Shown: positions 1-9,342 of the stretch, in pieces
Position numbering within the stretch: position 1 is the stretch's first letter
Layout: each line of letters starts with the position of its first letter
Source of the DNA: Pseudomonas benzenivorans
GTDB taxonomy: Bacteria; Pseudomonadota; Gammaproteobacteria; Pseudomonadales; Pseudomonadaceae
Length of the DNA: 64,000 nt
Assembly (NCBI RefSeq): GCF_900100495.1
Contig: NZ_FNCT01000007.1
Coordinates: 186,001-250,000, forward strand
Reading direction: 5' to 3'
Notes under the pieces: generated by a model
Database searches by the model: none
The model's input: only the letters and a program-made list of their open reading frames with translations
What the model was told of the DNA's origin: nothing
Translations under genes and position numbers: made by a program

Positions 1-108
1 GCGGGGGGGACGCCCAGTCCCATGCTCGCGAGGATTTTGCGGCGGCGGGGTTCGCGGGCATGGCCCGCTCCTACGGGATGGTAGCCCGGATGCAATCCGG
101 GAAGCCCC
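1..108. other. Intergenic, no gene; fragments of dispersed repeats
   Basis: I see no supported gene here. The stretch carries two short sequence types that recur in other gaps of this window: GCGGGCATGGCCCGCTCCTA (also near 30205) and a 'gtagcccggatgcaatccggg' type block (related sequence near 30290). These are ordinary short intergenic repeats of Pseudomonas-like genomes. Confidence 0.5.
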
Positions 109-732
109 TCAGCCCGGCCAGTCGCGGATCAGCCCGCGAAAGCCGGCGTCGATCAGCGCGCCGGTGTCCTGCAGCGGATCGAACAGCGTCGGGTCGCGCA
201 GCCAGTCGCTGAGCAGGCCGACGATCAGCGCATGCAGGGCGCGCGCCGCCAGGCGCGGGCTCATGCCCGGCTGCAGGCGGGCGCTGACCGCGGGCTGGGC
301 GAATTGCTGCTCGCACAGGGCGATGAACTGATTGATGAAGGCTTCGTGGCGCTGCTCCGCCTCGCGCAGCTCCTCGGTGAACTCGCAGCGGCGCAGCAGG
401 ATGGTGAAGATCCGCCGCTTCTGCTGGTTATGCGCGAGGTTCTCGATGGCCTCGATGCACAGCTCGTGCAGGGCCAGCAGGGGCTCTTGTCCGGCGCAGC
501 CGCGCAGGCGCTCGGCCAGTTGCTCGGGCGGCAGGCGCACCTGGCTGAGCATCTCGTGAAACAGGTGCGCCTTGTTCTCGAAGTGCCAGTACACGGCGCC
601 GCGAGTCACCCCGGCCTGGCGGGCGATATGCTCCAGGCTGGTGTGGGCCACGCCCCGCTCGAGGAACAGGGTCTCGGCCGCGGCGAGGATGGCGCAGCGG
701 GTCTGTTCGGCTTGTTCTTTGGTTCGGCGCAT
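109..732 (-). CDS. TetR-family repressor (AcrR/TtgR type) of the adjacent RND efflux operon
   Basis: 207-aa DNA-binding repressor. The N-terminus has the AcrR/TtgR layout: MRRTKEQAEQTR, then a helix-turn-helix around residues 30-53 ending in VTRGAVYWHFENK. The C-terminal effector domain is of the multidrug-binding type. The start is placed at the ATG in front of RRTKE because TtgR and AcrR begin in the same way; an in-frame start 10 codons upstream gives an unrelated extension. The gene is divergent from the adaptor and pump genes, and a TtgR-operator-like sequence lies between them, so local repression relieved by hydrophobic ligands is the likely role. The true inducer cannot be read from the sequence. 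Confidence 0.85.
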   Translation of the reverse strand: MRRTKEQAEQTRCAILAAAETLFLERGVAHTSLEHIARQAGVTRGAVYWHFENKAHLFHEMLSQVRLPPEQLAERLRGCAGQEPLLALHELCIEAIENLAHNQQKRRIFTILLRRCEFTEELREAEQRHEAFINQFIALCEQQFAQPAVSARLQPGMSPRLAARALHALIVGLLSDWLRDPTLFDPLQDTGALIDAGFRGLIRDWPG

Positions 733-802
733 GGCAGTAACGGACGATCTGGTTAGGCTCATTTGGGGAACAGAGTGTAACGATTTTACTCGTCACGGTC
801 TG

Positions 803-828
803 TTTACAAACAAGGTCGTATGTAACTA
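803..828. promoter_or_regulatory. TtgR-like operator in the divergent promoter region
   Basis: The sequence TTTACAAACAA, six bases, then ATGTAACTA closely follows the P. putida TtgR operator as I recall it (TTTACAAACAA, six bases, ATGTAAGTA). It lies in the 144-bp gap between the TetR gene and the adaptor gene and should be where the local repressor binds. Basis: motif seen, comparison from memory. Confidence 0.65.
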
Positions 829-876
829 GCATCTCTTCCTTTGTGCGTTGCGCCGCGCGTTGTCCCGGAGACACCT

Positions 877-2022
877 ATGTCCTTTGCCCGTCACCTCCCG
901 CTCGCCCTGGGGATTCTCGCCTTTGCCTCCCTGCTGCCCGCGGCCCAGGCCGCCGACGCGCCGCCGGCGCCGGAAGTGCTGGTGGAGACCGTCAAGGCCG
1001 CGCCGCTGCCGCTGGAGCTGGAATATTCCGCGCGCACCGCGGGCTTTCGCGAAGTCCAGGTGCGTGCCCAGGTCAGCGGCATCCTGCAGGAGCGCACCTA
1101 CCTGGAAGGCAGCCAGGTCAAGCAGGGCCAGGTGATGTTCCGCATCGATCCGCGCACCTACCAGGCCGCCCTGGCCCGGGCCAAGGGCGCGCTGGCCCAG
1201 GAGCAGGCGCGCTACCGGCAGACCGACCGCGACCTGCGGCGCATCCGCGAGCTGCAGAAGAAGGGCTTCGCCAGCGAGAGCGAGCTGGACAACGCGATCT
1301 CCAACTTCGAGCAGAGCAAGGCCAATATCCAGGCCGCCGAGGCCGAGGTGCAGTCCAAGCAGATCGACCTCGACTACTGCACGGTGGAGGCGCCGATTTC
1401 CGGCATCACCAGCAAGGAAACCGTCTCCGAGGGCAGCCTGATGGTGGCCGGCGACCCGAGCGCCAGCCTGCTGACCAATATCACCCAGCTCGACCCGATC
1501 TACGTCAACTTCGCGCCCCCGGATCGCGACGTGGAAAGCCTGCGCAGCGGCCTGCAGAGCGGCGCCCTGGTCCTCGAGGGCGCGCAGATGCGCGTGCAGA
1601 TCAAGTTCGGCGACGGTTCCAGCTACCCGCTGGAAGGCAAGGTGGATTTCACCGACAGCCTGGTCGACCGCAGCACCGGCACCGTCAGCACCCGCGCCGT
1701 GGTGCCCAACCCGGAGCAGCACCTGCTCCCCGGGCAGTTCGTCAGCGTGGTGCTCAAAGGCATCAGCCTGCCCAGCGCCATCACCGTGCCGGAGCGCGCC
1801 GTGGCCCAGGGGCCGCGTGGCACCTTCGTCTATGTGGTGGACGCCGGCGGCATCGCGCGGATGCGCGAAGTCAGCACCGGGCGCACCGCCGCCGGCCGCT
1901 GGGTGGTCGAGTCGGGCATCGGCGAGGGCGACCGGGTGATTGTCGAAGGCTTGCCCAAGGTGCGCCCGGATGCGCCGGTGAAAGTCGCCGACGCCCCCGC
2001 CCAATCCGCCAAGCAACCCTGA
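877..2022 (+). CDS. RND efflux periplasmic adaptor (MexA/AcrA/TtgA family)
   Basis: 381-aa membrane fusion protein that links an inner-membrane RND pump to an outer-membrane channel. Residues 1-25 form a signal peptide ending in PAAQA. A lipoyl half-motif, a long coiled-coil hairpin (about residues 90-160, rich in Q, E, R and K), a second lipoyl half and beta-barrel segments follow in family order. The usual lipobox cysteine of MexA/AcrA is absent, so it appears to be secreted rather than lipid-anchored. The ATG at 877 is chosen because GGAG sits 6 bases upstream; the longer frame begins at a TTG with no ribosome site. The pump gene follows 12 bases after the stop. Confidence 0.92.
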   Translation: MSFARHLPLALGILAFASLLPAAQAADAPPAPEVLVETVKAAPLPLELEYSARTAGFREVQVRAQVSGILQERTYLEGSQVKQGQVMFRIDPRTYQAALARAKGALAQEQARYRQTDRDLRRIRELQKKGFASESELDNAISNFEQSKANIQAAEAEVQSKQIDLDYCTVEAPISGITSKETVSEGSLMVAGDPSASLLTNITQLDPIYVNFAPPDRDVESLRSGLQSGALVLEGAQMRVQIKFGDGSSYPLEGKVDFTDSLVDRSTGTVSTRAVVPNPEQHLLPGQFVSVVLKGISLPSAITVPERAVAQGPRGTFVYVVDAGGIARMREVSTGRTAAGRWVVESGIGEGDRVIVEGLPKVRPDAPVKVADAPAQSAKQP

Positions 2023-2034
2023 GGAGCGTAGCCA

Positions 2035-5000
2035 GTGATTTCTCGCTTCTTCATCGACCGCCCGGTGTTCGCCGTGGTCATCTCCATCGTCATCGTGCTC
2101 GCCGGCCTGATGGCCATGCGTGCGCTGCCGATCGCCCAGTACCCGCAGATCCTGCCGCCGCAGGTGTCGGTCAGCGCCACCTATGCCGGCGCCAGCGCCC
2201 AGGTGATCGCCGAGACCGTGGCGGCGCCGCTGGAACAGTCGATCAACGGCGTCGAGGGAATGATCTACCAGCAGTCCAACTCCGGCGGCAACGCCATGAG
2301 CCTGTCGGTGTACTTCGCCGTCGGCACCGACCCGGACCAGGCCACCATCGACGTCAACAACCGGGTCCAGGCGGCCCTGGCCAAGCTGCCGGAGGAGGTA
2401 CGCCGGCAGGGGGTCAAGGTCGAGAAGAAGTCCTCGGACATCCTCCAGGTGGTCACCCTGTTCTCCCCGGACGGCTCGCGCGACCCGGTGTATATCAGCA
2501 ACTACGCGCTGATCAACGTGATCGACGAGCTCAAGCGCCTGCCCGGGGTCGGCGATGCCCGGCAGTTCGGCTCCAAGGACTATTCCATGCGCATCTGGCT
2601 GCGCCCGGACAAGCTGGCGCAGTACGACCTGACGCCGACCGACGTGGTCGCCGCGATCCGCGAGCAGAACTCGCAGTTCGCCGCCGGCAGCTTCGGCCAG
2701 CAGCCGCTGGAGCAGGAGCAGGACTTCACCTACACGGTGACCACCCAGGGCCGCTTCACCGATCCGGCCGAGTTCGAGAGCGTGATCCTGCGCAGCGATG
2801 CGACCGGCGCCAGCCTGCTGCTCAAGGACGTCGCGCGGATCGAGCTGGGTGCCCAGGACTACTCGCTGATGACCTCGCTGAACGGCCAGCAGAACGCCGC
2901 CTTCGGCATCTACCTGCAGCCGGGCGCCAACGCCCTGGACACCGCCGAAGCGGTGAGCAGCACCCTGGCGCGGCTGTCCAAGAGCTTTCCCGAGGGCATC
3001 ACCTACAAGATCCCCTACGACACCACCAAGTTCGTCCGGGTCTCCATCGAGGAGGTGATCCACACCTTCGTCGAGGCCCTGGTGCTGGTGGTGCTAGTGG
3101 TCTTCGTGTTCCTGCAGAACTGGCGCGCCACGCTGATCCCGGTGCTGGCGATCCCGGTGTCGCTGGTCGGCACCTTCGCCGGCATGTACCTGCTGGGCTT
3201 CTCGATCAACCTGCTGACCCTGTTCGGCATGGTCCTGGCCATCGGCATCGTGGTCGACGACGCCATCGTGGTGATCGAGAACGTCGAGCGGGTGATGGCC
3301 AGCGACAAGGTCGGCCCGCGCGCGGCGACCATCAAGGCCATGCAGGAGGTCACCGGGCCGATCGTCGCCATCGTCCTGGTGCTCTGCGCGGTGTTCGTGC
3401 CGGTGGGCTTCCTCGGCGGCCTGGCCGGGGAAATGTACAAGCAGTTCGCCATCACCATCGCCGTGTCGGTGGTGATCTCCGGCATCGTCGCGCTGACCCT
3501 GAGTCCGGCGCTCTGCGCGCTGTTGCTCAAGCCGGGACACCAGCAGCCGGCGGCACCGTTCCGCGCCTTCAATAGGCTGTTCGAGCGCCTGACCGCCGGC
3601 TATACCGCCGGCGTACGCTTCTTCCTCAAGCGCTCGGCGGTCGGCCTGCTGCTGTTTGGGCTGATGATTGCGCTGATGCTGCTGCTGTTCGGCCGGGTGC
3701 CCAGCTCGCTGGTGCCGAACGAGGACCAGGGCTACGTGATCAACGCCTACTTCCTGCCGCCGGCGGCCTCGCTGACCCGCACCGAACAACTGACCAGCAC
3801 CGTGACCCGGCAACTGATGGAGCACCCGGCGGTGCAGGACGTGGTGACCTTCGCCGGCTTCGATGTGCTGACCTTCGGCACCCGCAGCAACGCCGGGGTG
3901 TCCTTCGTACCGCTCAAGGACTGGAGCGAGCGCCGCACCGCGGAACTCGACGCGCGCAACCTGACCCACGAATTCATGGGCATGGGCGCCGCGCAGAAGG
4001 ACGGCGTGGTGATGACCTTCAACCCGCCGCCGATCACCGGCATGAGCACCACCGGCGGCTTCGAGGGCTTTATCCAGGACCGCAGCGGTGGCAGCACCGC
4101 GCAACTGGCCGAGCGGGTCGCCAGCTTCCTCGAGGCGGCGCGCAAGCGCCCGGAACTGGCCGGGGTGCAGAGCACCTTCAGTGCCAACGTGCCGCAGTAC
4201 TACATCGACCTCGACCGCACCAAGGCGCGCGCCCTGGGGGTGTCGATCAACGATGTGTTCACCGCCATGCAGGCGACCTTCGGCAGCTACTACGTCAACG
4301 ACTTCAGCCTGTACGGGCGCACCTTCCAGGTCAGCCTGCAATCGGAGTCGGAGTTCAGGCGCAAGCCGGAAGACCTGTCGCAGGTCTATGTGCGCGCGGC
4401 CGGCGGCGAACTGGTGGCACTGTCGACCCTGGTCAAGGTCGAACGGATCCTCGGCCCGGACAGCTACGCGCGCTTCAACGTCTACCCGGCGGCGAAGATC
4501 CTCGGCGGCCCGGCCCCCGGCTACAGCTCCGGGCAGGCCCTGGCGGCAGTGCAGGAGGTGGCGGACCAGGTGCTCGGCAGCGACTACAGTATCGGCTGGA
4601 CCGGCTCGGCGTTCCAGGAGCTGGCGACCCAGGGCTCCGGCAGCACCGCCTTCGTCTTCGGCCTGATCATGGTGTTCCTGATCCTCGCTGCCCAGTACGA
4701 GCGCTGGACCCTGCCGCTGGCGGTGGTCACCGCGGTGCCGTTCGCGGTGTTCGGCGCGATCCTCGCGGTGTGGCTGCGCGGCATCGAGAACGACGTGTAC
4801 TTCCAGGTCGGCCTGGTCACCCTGATCGGCCTGGCGGCGAAGAACGCCATCCTCATCGTCGAGTTCGCCGTGCTCTGCCGGGCACAGGGCATGGGCATCT
4901 TCGACTCGGCGCTGGAGGCCGCGCGCCTGCGCTTCCGGCCGATCATCATGACCTCGCTGGCGTTCATCCTCGGCGTGGTGCCGCTGGCCATCAGCAGCGG

Positions 5001-5169
5001 CGCCGGCTCGGCCAGCCGCCACTCGATCGGCACCGGGGTGATCGGCGGCATGCTCGCGGCGACCCTGCTGGCGATCTTCCTGATCCCGATGTTCTACCTG
5101 CTGGTGGAGTCGCTGGCGGCCAGGCTCGGCAAGGGCCGCAAGCAGGCCGAGGAGGTGGTCGAGTCGTAG
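2035..5169 (+). CDS. RND multidrug efflux pump, inner-membrane subunit (HAE1 family)
   Basis: 1044 aa, the normal length for AcrB/MexB-type proton antiporters that expel hydrophobic drugs and solvents from the periplasm and inner membrane. It starts [11 protein letters not shown]4 carries the proton-relay pair Asp408-Asp409 ([10 protein letters not shown]), and TM10 has Lys936 in [13 protein letters not shown]. Start is GTG with GAGGAG upstream. It is co-transcribed with the adaptor. No outer-membrane factor gene follows, so it probably uses a shared OprM-like channel, as MexXY does. The exact pump subfamily (MexB, MexD, MexY or TtgB) is not settled by eye. Confidence 0.94.
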   Translation: MISRFFIDRPVFAVVISIVIVLAGLMAMRALPIAQYPQILPPQVSVSATYAGASAQVIAETVAAPLEQSINGVEGMIYQQSNSGGNAMSLSVYFAVGTDPDQATIDVNNRVQAALAKLPEEVRRQGVKVEKKSSDILQVVTLFSPDGSRDPVYISNYALINVIDELKRLPGVGDARQFGSKDYSMRIWLRPDKLAQYDLTPTDVVAAIREQNSQFAAGSFGQQPLEQEQDFTYTVTTQGRFTDPAEFESVILRSDATGASLLLKDVARIELGAQDYSLMTSLNGQQNAAFGIYLQPGANALDTAEAVSSTLARLSKSFPEGITYKIPYDTTKFVRVSIEEVIHTFVEALVLVVLVVFVFLQNWRATLIPVLAIPVSLVGTFAGMYLLGFSINLLTLFGMVLAIGIVVDDAIVVIENVERVMASDKVGPRAATIKAMQEVTGPIVAIVLVLCAVFVPVGFLGGLAGEMYKQFAITIAVSVVISGIVALTLSPALCALLLKPGHQQPAAPFRAFNRLFERLTAGYTAGVRFFLKRSAVGLLLFGLMIALMLLLFGRVPSSLVPNEDQGYVINAYFLPPAASLTRTEQLTSTVTRQLMEHPAVQDVVTFAGFDVLTFGTRSNAGVSFVPLKDWSERRTAELDARNLTHEFMGMGAAQKDGVVMTFNPPPITGMSTTGGFEGFIQDRSGGSTAQLAERVASFLEAARKRPELAGVQSTFSANVPQYYIDLDRTKARALGVSINDVFTAMQATFGSYYVNDFSLYGRTFQVSLQSESEFRRKPEDLSQVYVRAAGGELVALSTLVKVERILGPDSYARFNVYPAAKILGGPAPGYSSGQALAAVQEVADQVLGSDYSIGWTGSAFQELATQGSGSTAFVFGLIMVFLILAAQYERWTLPLAVVTAVPFAVFGAILAVWLRGIENDVYFQVGLVTLIGLAAKNAILIVEFAVLCRAQGMGIFDSALEAARLRFRPIIMTSLAFILGVVPLAISSGAGSASRHSIGTGVIGGMLAATLLAIFLIPMFYLLVESLAARLGKGRKQAEEVVES

Positions 5170-5280
5170 GGTGGCGTCGATGTTCGTGTCGAACGCAGAA
5201 CGTGGCGCGCCGTAACCCACCATTTCCACGGTTATCGCCGGGGTTGCCGGGTTACGCGGCCTTGGAGTCAGTTGCGGCGG

Positions 5281-5366
5281 GTAGGGTGCGCGGGGCCGCC
5301 TAGGCCGTGCGCACCTGGCGCCTTCACCAACGGTGCGCACAGCCTAGGCGGCCCCGCGCACCCTAC
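5281..5366. repeat. Long perfect-type inverted repeat (35-bp arms)
   Basis: Arms 5281-5315 and 5332-5366 match at 34 of 35 positions around a 16-base spacer and would form a very stable hairpin. The arm begins GTAGGGTGCGCGGGGCCGCC. A single near-identical arm recurs at 41053-41086 and a relative forms the hairpin at 24687-24737. It lies downstream of the RND operon and may end its transcript, but there is no T-run; it looks like a dispersed REP-like repeat. Confidence 0.8.
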
Positions 5367-5441
5367 GAGTTCACGGCAGTCAATCGGGGCCAGCGACAAC
5401 CCAGCCAATAAATACCTCCATCCACTCCGCCCGGGCCTCCC

Positions 5442-6632
5442 ATGCCGCTGCGTCTACTGCTGATCCTCGGCGCCTTGAGCGCCTTCGGCCCCCTGGCCAT
5501 CGACTTCTACCTGCCGAGCTTCCCGGCCCTGGCGCGGGCCTTCGCCACCGATGTCGAGCGGGTGCAGCTGTCGCTGGCCGCCTACTTCCTCGGCCTGGCC
5601 ATCGGCCAACTGCTCTACGGGCCGCTGGCCGACCGCTTCGGCCGGCGCACGCCGCTGCTCGCCGGCCTGCTGCTGTTCAGCCTGGTTTCGCTGGCCTGTG
5701 CCCTGGCGCCGAGCCTGGAGTGGCTGGTCGGCGCGCGCTTCGTCCAGGCTCTCGGCGGTTGCGCGGGGATGGTGGTGAGCCGCGCGGTGGTGCGCGACCT
5801 GTGCGATCCGATCGCTTCGGCCAGGGTGTTTTCCCAGCTGATGCTGGTGATGGGCGTGGCGCCGATCCTCGCGCCGCTGGCCGGCGCGCTGCTGCTGAGT
5901 AGTCTGGGCTGGCAGTCGATCTTCGTCTGCCTGACCCTGTTCGGCACCTTGAGCCTGCTGGCGGTGGCCTCGTGGCTGCCGGAGACCCTGGCCGCGGACG
6001 GCCCGCCGGCGCCCCTGCGCGGTGCGCTGGGCGAGTACCGGCGGTTGTTCGGCGACTGGCCGTTCCTCGGCCATGCGTTGACCGGTGGCCTGGCGGTGGC
6101 CGGGATGTTCGCCTACATCGCCGGCTCGCCGTTCGTCTTCATCGAGCTGTACGGGGTGCCGGCCGAGCACTACGGCTGGCTGTTCGGCAGCAATGCGCTG
6201 GGCTTCATCCTGGCGGCGCAGCTGAACGCCTGGCTGGTGGCGCGGCATGGCCCGGGGTACTGGTTGCGCCGCACGGTCTGGTTCTACCTGGCCTGTGGCG
6301 TGGCGCTGCTGGGTGTGGCCCTGGCCCGGCCGGCGGTGCTGTGGCCGCTGTTGCCGCCGCTGTTCGGCTGCATCGCCAGCCTCGGCGTGCTCCTGCCGAA
6401 CGCCTCGGCCTTGGCCATGGCCGGGCAGGGCAGCCACGCCGGGAGCGCCTCGGCCCTGCTCGGCAGCCTGCAGTTCGGCATCGCCGCCAGTGCCGCGGCC
6501 ATGGTCGGCCTGTTGCACGACGGCAGCGCCTGGCCGATGGCGCTGGTGATCTGCACCTGCGGCACGCTGGCGGTACTGTTCTCGCGACTCACTCGTTGGG
6601 CGGAACGCCGCGCCGCTCATCCGCCGCTATGA
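5442..6632 (+). CDS. Bcr/CflA-family drug efflux MFS transporter
   Basis: 396-aa, 12-TM major facilitator. The opening ALSAFGPLAIDFYLPSFPAL is the Bcr/CflA signature, followed by MFS motif A, GPLADRFGRRTPLL, between TM2 and TM3 (about residues 65-78). Members export bicyclomycin, sulfonamides or small metabolites by proton antiport. It stands alone between a repeat-rich gap and a converging small gene. The substrate is unknown. Confidence 0.9.
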   Translation: MPLRLLLILGALSAFGPLAIDFYLPSFPALARAFATDVERVQLSLAAYFLGLAIGQLLYGPLADRFGRRTPLLAGLLLFSLVSLACALAPSLEWLVGARFVQALGGCAGMVVSRAVVRDLCDPIASARVFSQLMLVMGVAPILAPLAGALLLSSLGWQSIFVCLTLFGTLSLLAVASWLPETLAADGPPAPLRGALGEYRRLFGDWPFLGHALTGGLAVAGMFAYIAGSPFVFIELYGVPAEHYGWLFGSNALGFILAAQLNAWLVARHGPGYWLRRTVWFYLACGVALLGVALARPAVLWPLLPPLFGCIASLGVLLPNASALAMAGQGSHAGSASALLGSLQFGIAASAAAMVGLLHDGSAWPMALVICTCGTLAVLFSRLTRWAERRAAHPPL

Positions 6633-6690
6633 CGGCCTGCGCCAGGACGGCCGCTGCGGCGCTCGAGCGGTTCCCCCCCGGCACTGTGGT

Positions 6691-6870
6691 TCAGCCGACG
6701 GCGCGCCGGGTGTAGGCCGGTAGGGGGTGCGGCGCTTGCAGACGGGCTTGCAGGGTGGCGACGAACTGACGGGCTTCGGCTTCGCTGCGAAAGGTCACGC
6801 TATGGGTGATGAAGCTGACCTGCCAGCGGAGCCCCTGGGGGGTGTTCAGCGGGAGAATACTGATGTTCAT
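6691..6870 (-). CDS. Small conserved hypothetical protein
   Basis: 59-aa protein starting MNISILPLNTPQGLRWQVSF. No family is recognised with confidence; the pattern SVTFRSEAEARQFVATLQAR suggests one beta sheet plus a helix. The ATG at 6870 is chosen because GGAAG lies 8 bases upstream; an upstream TTG in the same frame falls within that ribosome site. No signal peptide or membrane segment. I recall similar short proteins in pseudomonads but cannot name a function. Confidence 0.6.
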   Translation of the reverse strand: MNISILPLNTPQGLRWQVSFITHSVTFRSEAEARQFVATLQARLQAPHPLPAYTRRAVG

Positions 6871-6968
6871 GATGGTCACTTCCAAAAGTCCGGCAATTGA
6901 GTCTAGTCGCCGTCGATGAACTTTCGCTGATCTGCGTCAAGTGCTCGGCTGCCGCTCGTCGGTCCCGC

Positions 6969-8822
6969 TCAAGCCGGCTGGCGTGGCGACCGGTCATGGC
7001 TCTGCTGCACGGCCAGGCTGGCCAGGCGGGTGAATTCGCTGACCAGGGCGAGATCCGCGGTGCTCGGCCGGGCGGGCTGGTCGGAGTAGATGCCGAAGGT
7101 GCCGAGCACCCGGCCGTGGTCATCCTTGAACGGCAGCGACCAGCAGCCCTGCAGCCCGGCGGCCTGGGTCACGGCGCGGTAATCGCGCCAGTAGGGATGG
7201 CTGGCGAGGTCCTCGGCGATCACCAGCTCACCGCTGCACGCGGCATGCCCGCAGGAGCCGACCCCGGGCGCCGCCCGGATGCCGTCGATGGCCTGCCGAT
7301 AGGTGTCGGGCAGGCTGGGCGCGGCCGCCACATGCAGGCGTGCCTGCTCGTCCAGCAGCATGATCGACACCCGCATCCGCGGGTTCAGCCCCTGCAGGCG
7401 CCGGCTGATGCCGTCGAGTATCTGCGCCAGCGGCTGGCGCCCGAGCAGTTCATCGAGCACCGCATTGCGCGCCTGCTGCAACTGCTGGCCCTGGAAGCGC
7501 TCGTGGATGTCGCGCAGGCTGCCGCGCAAACCGTTGTCCGGCGGTGCATGGCTCAGCTGCAGTTCGACCCAGCGCAGTTGGCCGTTGCGCGTCAGCAGGC
7601 GGTATTCGCCGTGCAGGCTGGCGTGCCGGTCGCCGGCGAGGCTGGCGAGCTGTCGGCCCAGGCGGGCGCCGTCTTCGTCGTGGAAGAACTGCAGCAAGGG
7701 CCGGCCGAGGCTGGCATAGGCAGCATGACCGCCGAGGCGCTCCCAGGCTGGATTGAGAAAGGTCAGCTGGCCGTCGGCATCGGTCATGAAGATCACCTCG
7801 CTCAGTTGCTCGACCAGCTCGCGGTAGCGCACTTCGCTGGCCTGCAATTCGCCATGGATCTGCTTCTGTTCGCTGAGGTCGATATCGATGCAGTAGAGCT
7901 CCAACTGGCCGCGGTTGTTGCGCAGCAGCGAATGGCTGGAGTAGACCCAGACGCGGCCGCCGTCCTTGCGCTGCAATTGCAGCTCCGCCGCGGGGAGCGG
8001 CGGGCCGCCGAGCAGCCAGCGGTCGATCGCGCTGGCCATCTGGTTGCGCGCGGCGGGCGGGATGATCAGCTCCTCCAGGCGCCGGCCGATCGCCTCCTGC
8101 AGGCTGTAGCCATAGAGCTGGGTGCTGGCCTGGTTCCAGTAGATCACCCGGCGCTCGCGGTCGTAGCCCTGCACGGCGATATGCGGGGTCTGCTCGAACA
8201 GCTGGCGAAAGCGCCGTTCGCTCTCGCGCAGGGCGCTTTCGTCGCGTTTCTGGCTGCTGATGTCCTGCACGGTGCCGAGGATCTGCCCGCGCTCGTCGGC
8301 CTCGCCGCGCAGCATCAGCCAGGTGGCGTGCTGCCGCAACGGCTGGTGCAGGCGCGCGCTGATCGACAATCGGGCGTGCTGCTCGAACAACGCCAGGAAG
8401 GCGCGTTGCACCGCCGGGCGCTCGGCCGGGTGCAGCCAAACGAGCAGTTGCTCCAGGCTGCTGCGGGCACTGCCGGGGTCGCGGCCGAGCAGTTGCAGGG
8501 CTTCCGGGCTCCAGTGGAAATCCCCGGCATACTCCCAACTGCCCAAGGCCGCGGTGCGCTGGGCCTGTTGCAGCAGGCGGGCGTTATGGGTCAGGGCGTC
8601 GAGCAAGCGGCGCTGCGCCTGCCGGTCGCGGTAGCTGACGTAGAAGATCAGCAGGCTGCTGAGCAGCACGAAGGAGATGCCCTTGACGGTTTGCAGGCGG
8701 GCGATCAGCGCGCTGTCGTGCGCCAGGGCGCTCAGCAGGTAGTCGCTGGAGAGGATCCAGGTGGTGCTGAAGAGGCTGTACACGCCGGCCAGGCGCAGAG
8801 GTGCTCGTAGATCGGGTCGCAT
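6969..8822 (-). CDS. Membrane-anchored PAS-PAS-PAS-GAF sensor without an output domain
   Basis: 617 aa. Two hydrophobic segments (about residues 10-30 and 47-65) anchor it. Three PAS/PAC units follow (about 90-190, 205-325 and 335-455), e.g. FRQLFEQTPHIAVQGYD and YRELVEQLSEVIFMTDADG. A GAF domain occupies about 470-605 (GVGSCGHAACSGELVIAEDL, typical of PAS/GAF signalling proteins). The protein stops right after GAF: no histidine kinase, GGDEF, EAL or methyl-accepting region is present, and no output gene is next to it. It could act through protein contacts or be a natural truncation of a larger cyclase. Function unknown. Confidence 0.8.
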   Translation of the reverse strand: MRPDLRAPLRLAGVYSLFSTTWILSSDYLLSALAHDSALIARLQTVKGISFVLLSSLLIFYVSYRDRQAQRRLLDALTHNARLLQQAQRTAALGSWEYAGDFHWSPEALQLLGRDPGSARSSLEQLLVWLHPAERPAVQRAFLALFEQHARLSISARLHQPLRQHATWLMLRGEADERGQILGTVQDISSQKRDESALRESERRFRQLFEQTPHIAVQGYDRERRVIYWNQASTQLYGYSLQEAIGRRLEELIIPPAARNQMASAIDRWLLGGPPLPAAELQLQRKDGGRVWVYSSHSLLRNNRGQLELYCIDIDLSEQKQIHGELQASEVRYRELVEQLSEVIFMTDADGQLTFLNPAWERLGGHAAYASLGRPLLQFFHDEDGARLGRQLASLAGDRHASLHGEYRLLTRNGQLRWVELQLSHAPPDNGLRGSLRDIHERFQGQQLQQARNAVLDELLGRQPLAQILDGISRRLQGLNPRMRVSIMLLDEQARLHVAAAPSLPDTYRQAIDGIRAAPGVGSCGHAACSGELVIAEDLASHPYWRDYRAVTQAAGLQGCWSLPFKDDHGRVLGTFGIYSDQPARPSTADLALVSEFTRLASLAVQQSHDRSPRQPA

Positions 8823-8969
8823 CCGTACCGCCGATGAGTCAGGGGGCCGCAGGCGACTGTCGGCTGGAGCGTGGCGCCGCCTGCGAATGTTCCCTGCATT
8901 CTAGTCGAGCGACGCCACAAAAGGCGCCTGGCGTGGCCTGCCGGGCGCCTGTCGGCCGCGGCGCCGGAC

Positions 8970-9239
8970 TCAGTCGCCGCTATCGTAGCCACCGAGTTCC
9001 AGGTAGTTGAGCCTGTGCAGCCGGCCTTGGCTGTCGAGGTAGGTGATGGTCGCCGGGACGACGCCGACCTTGTCCGTGTTGTCGCTGATGTGAATGACCT
9101 TGTGGATATCCAGGGCCATGCCGTAGTGGTAGTCCTGCGCCTGTACCTGGCTGGCGTCCTCGCCCAGCGGCGCTTGCGCCAAGGCCGCACCGGCATGCGC
9201 CAGGGCGGCCAGGAGGGCGAGCGGGATAAGGGGTTTCAT
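8970..9239 (-). CDS. Periplasmic DUF2790 protein
   Basis: 89 aa with a cleavable signal peptide (ends AHAGAALAQA, residues 1-22) and the DUF2790 core YHYGMALDIHKVI followed by a beta-rich YLDSQGRLHRLNYLELGGY. This family is largely confined to Pseudomonas, small and secreted; its function is unknown, though several members are reported among metal- or stress-responsive genes. GAGG lies 8 bases before the ATG. The gene is monocistronic. Confidence 0.8.
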   Translation of the reverse strand: MKPLIPLALLAALAHAGAALAQAPLGEDASQVQAQDYHYGMALDIHKVIHISDNTDKVGVVPATITYLDSQGRLHRLNYLELGGYDSGD

Positions 9240-9342
9240 GGTGGTTACCTCGTTAGGTTGCGCTACGTCTCAATGGACGCATGCGCACCCCAGCCGTTAC
9301 GCGCTCGAGGTGCCGTCGGTCGGCGGGGGCAGCGCCGCCGGC

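Noticed and set aside
826..3063. Very long open frame on the minus strand opposite the adaptor and pump genes
   Set aside because: It is the antisense shadow of GC-rich genes with strong codon bias; its product is low-complexity (rich in L, V, G, D, H and R) with no domain, and the plus-strand genes are certain.
3094..5340. 748-codon minus-strand frame opposite the RND pump
   Set aside because: Same kind of shadow; composition is dominated by H, R, Q and G, without any start signal or domain.
6897..8810. 637-codon plus-strand frame opposite the PAS/GAF gene
   Set aside because: The minus-strand reading gives clear PAS and GAF domains; this one does not resemble any protein.
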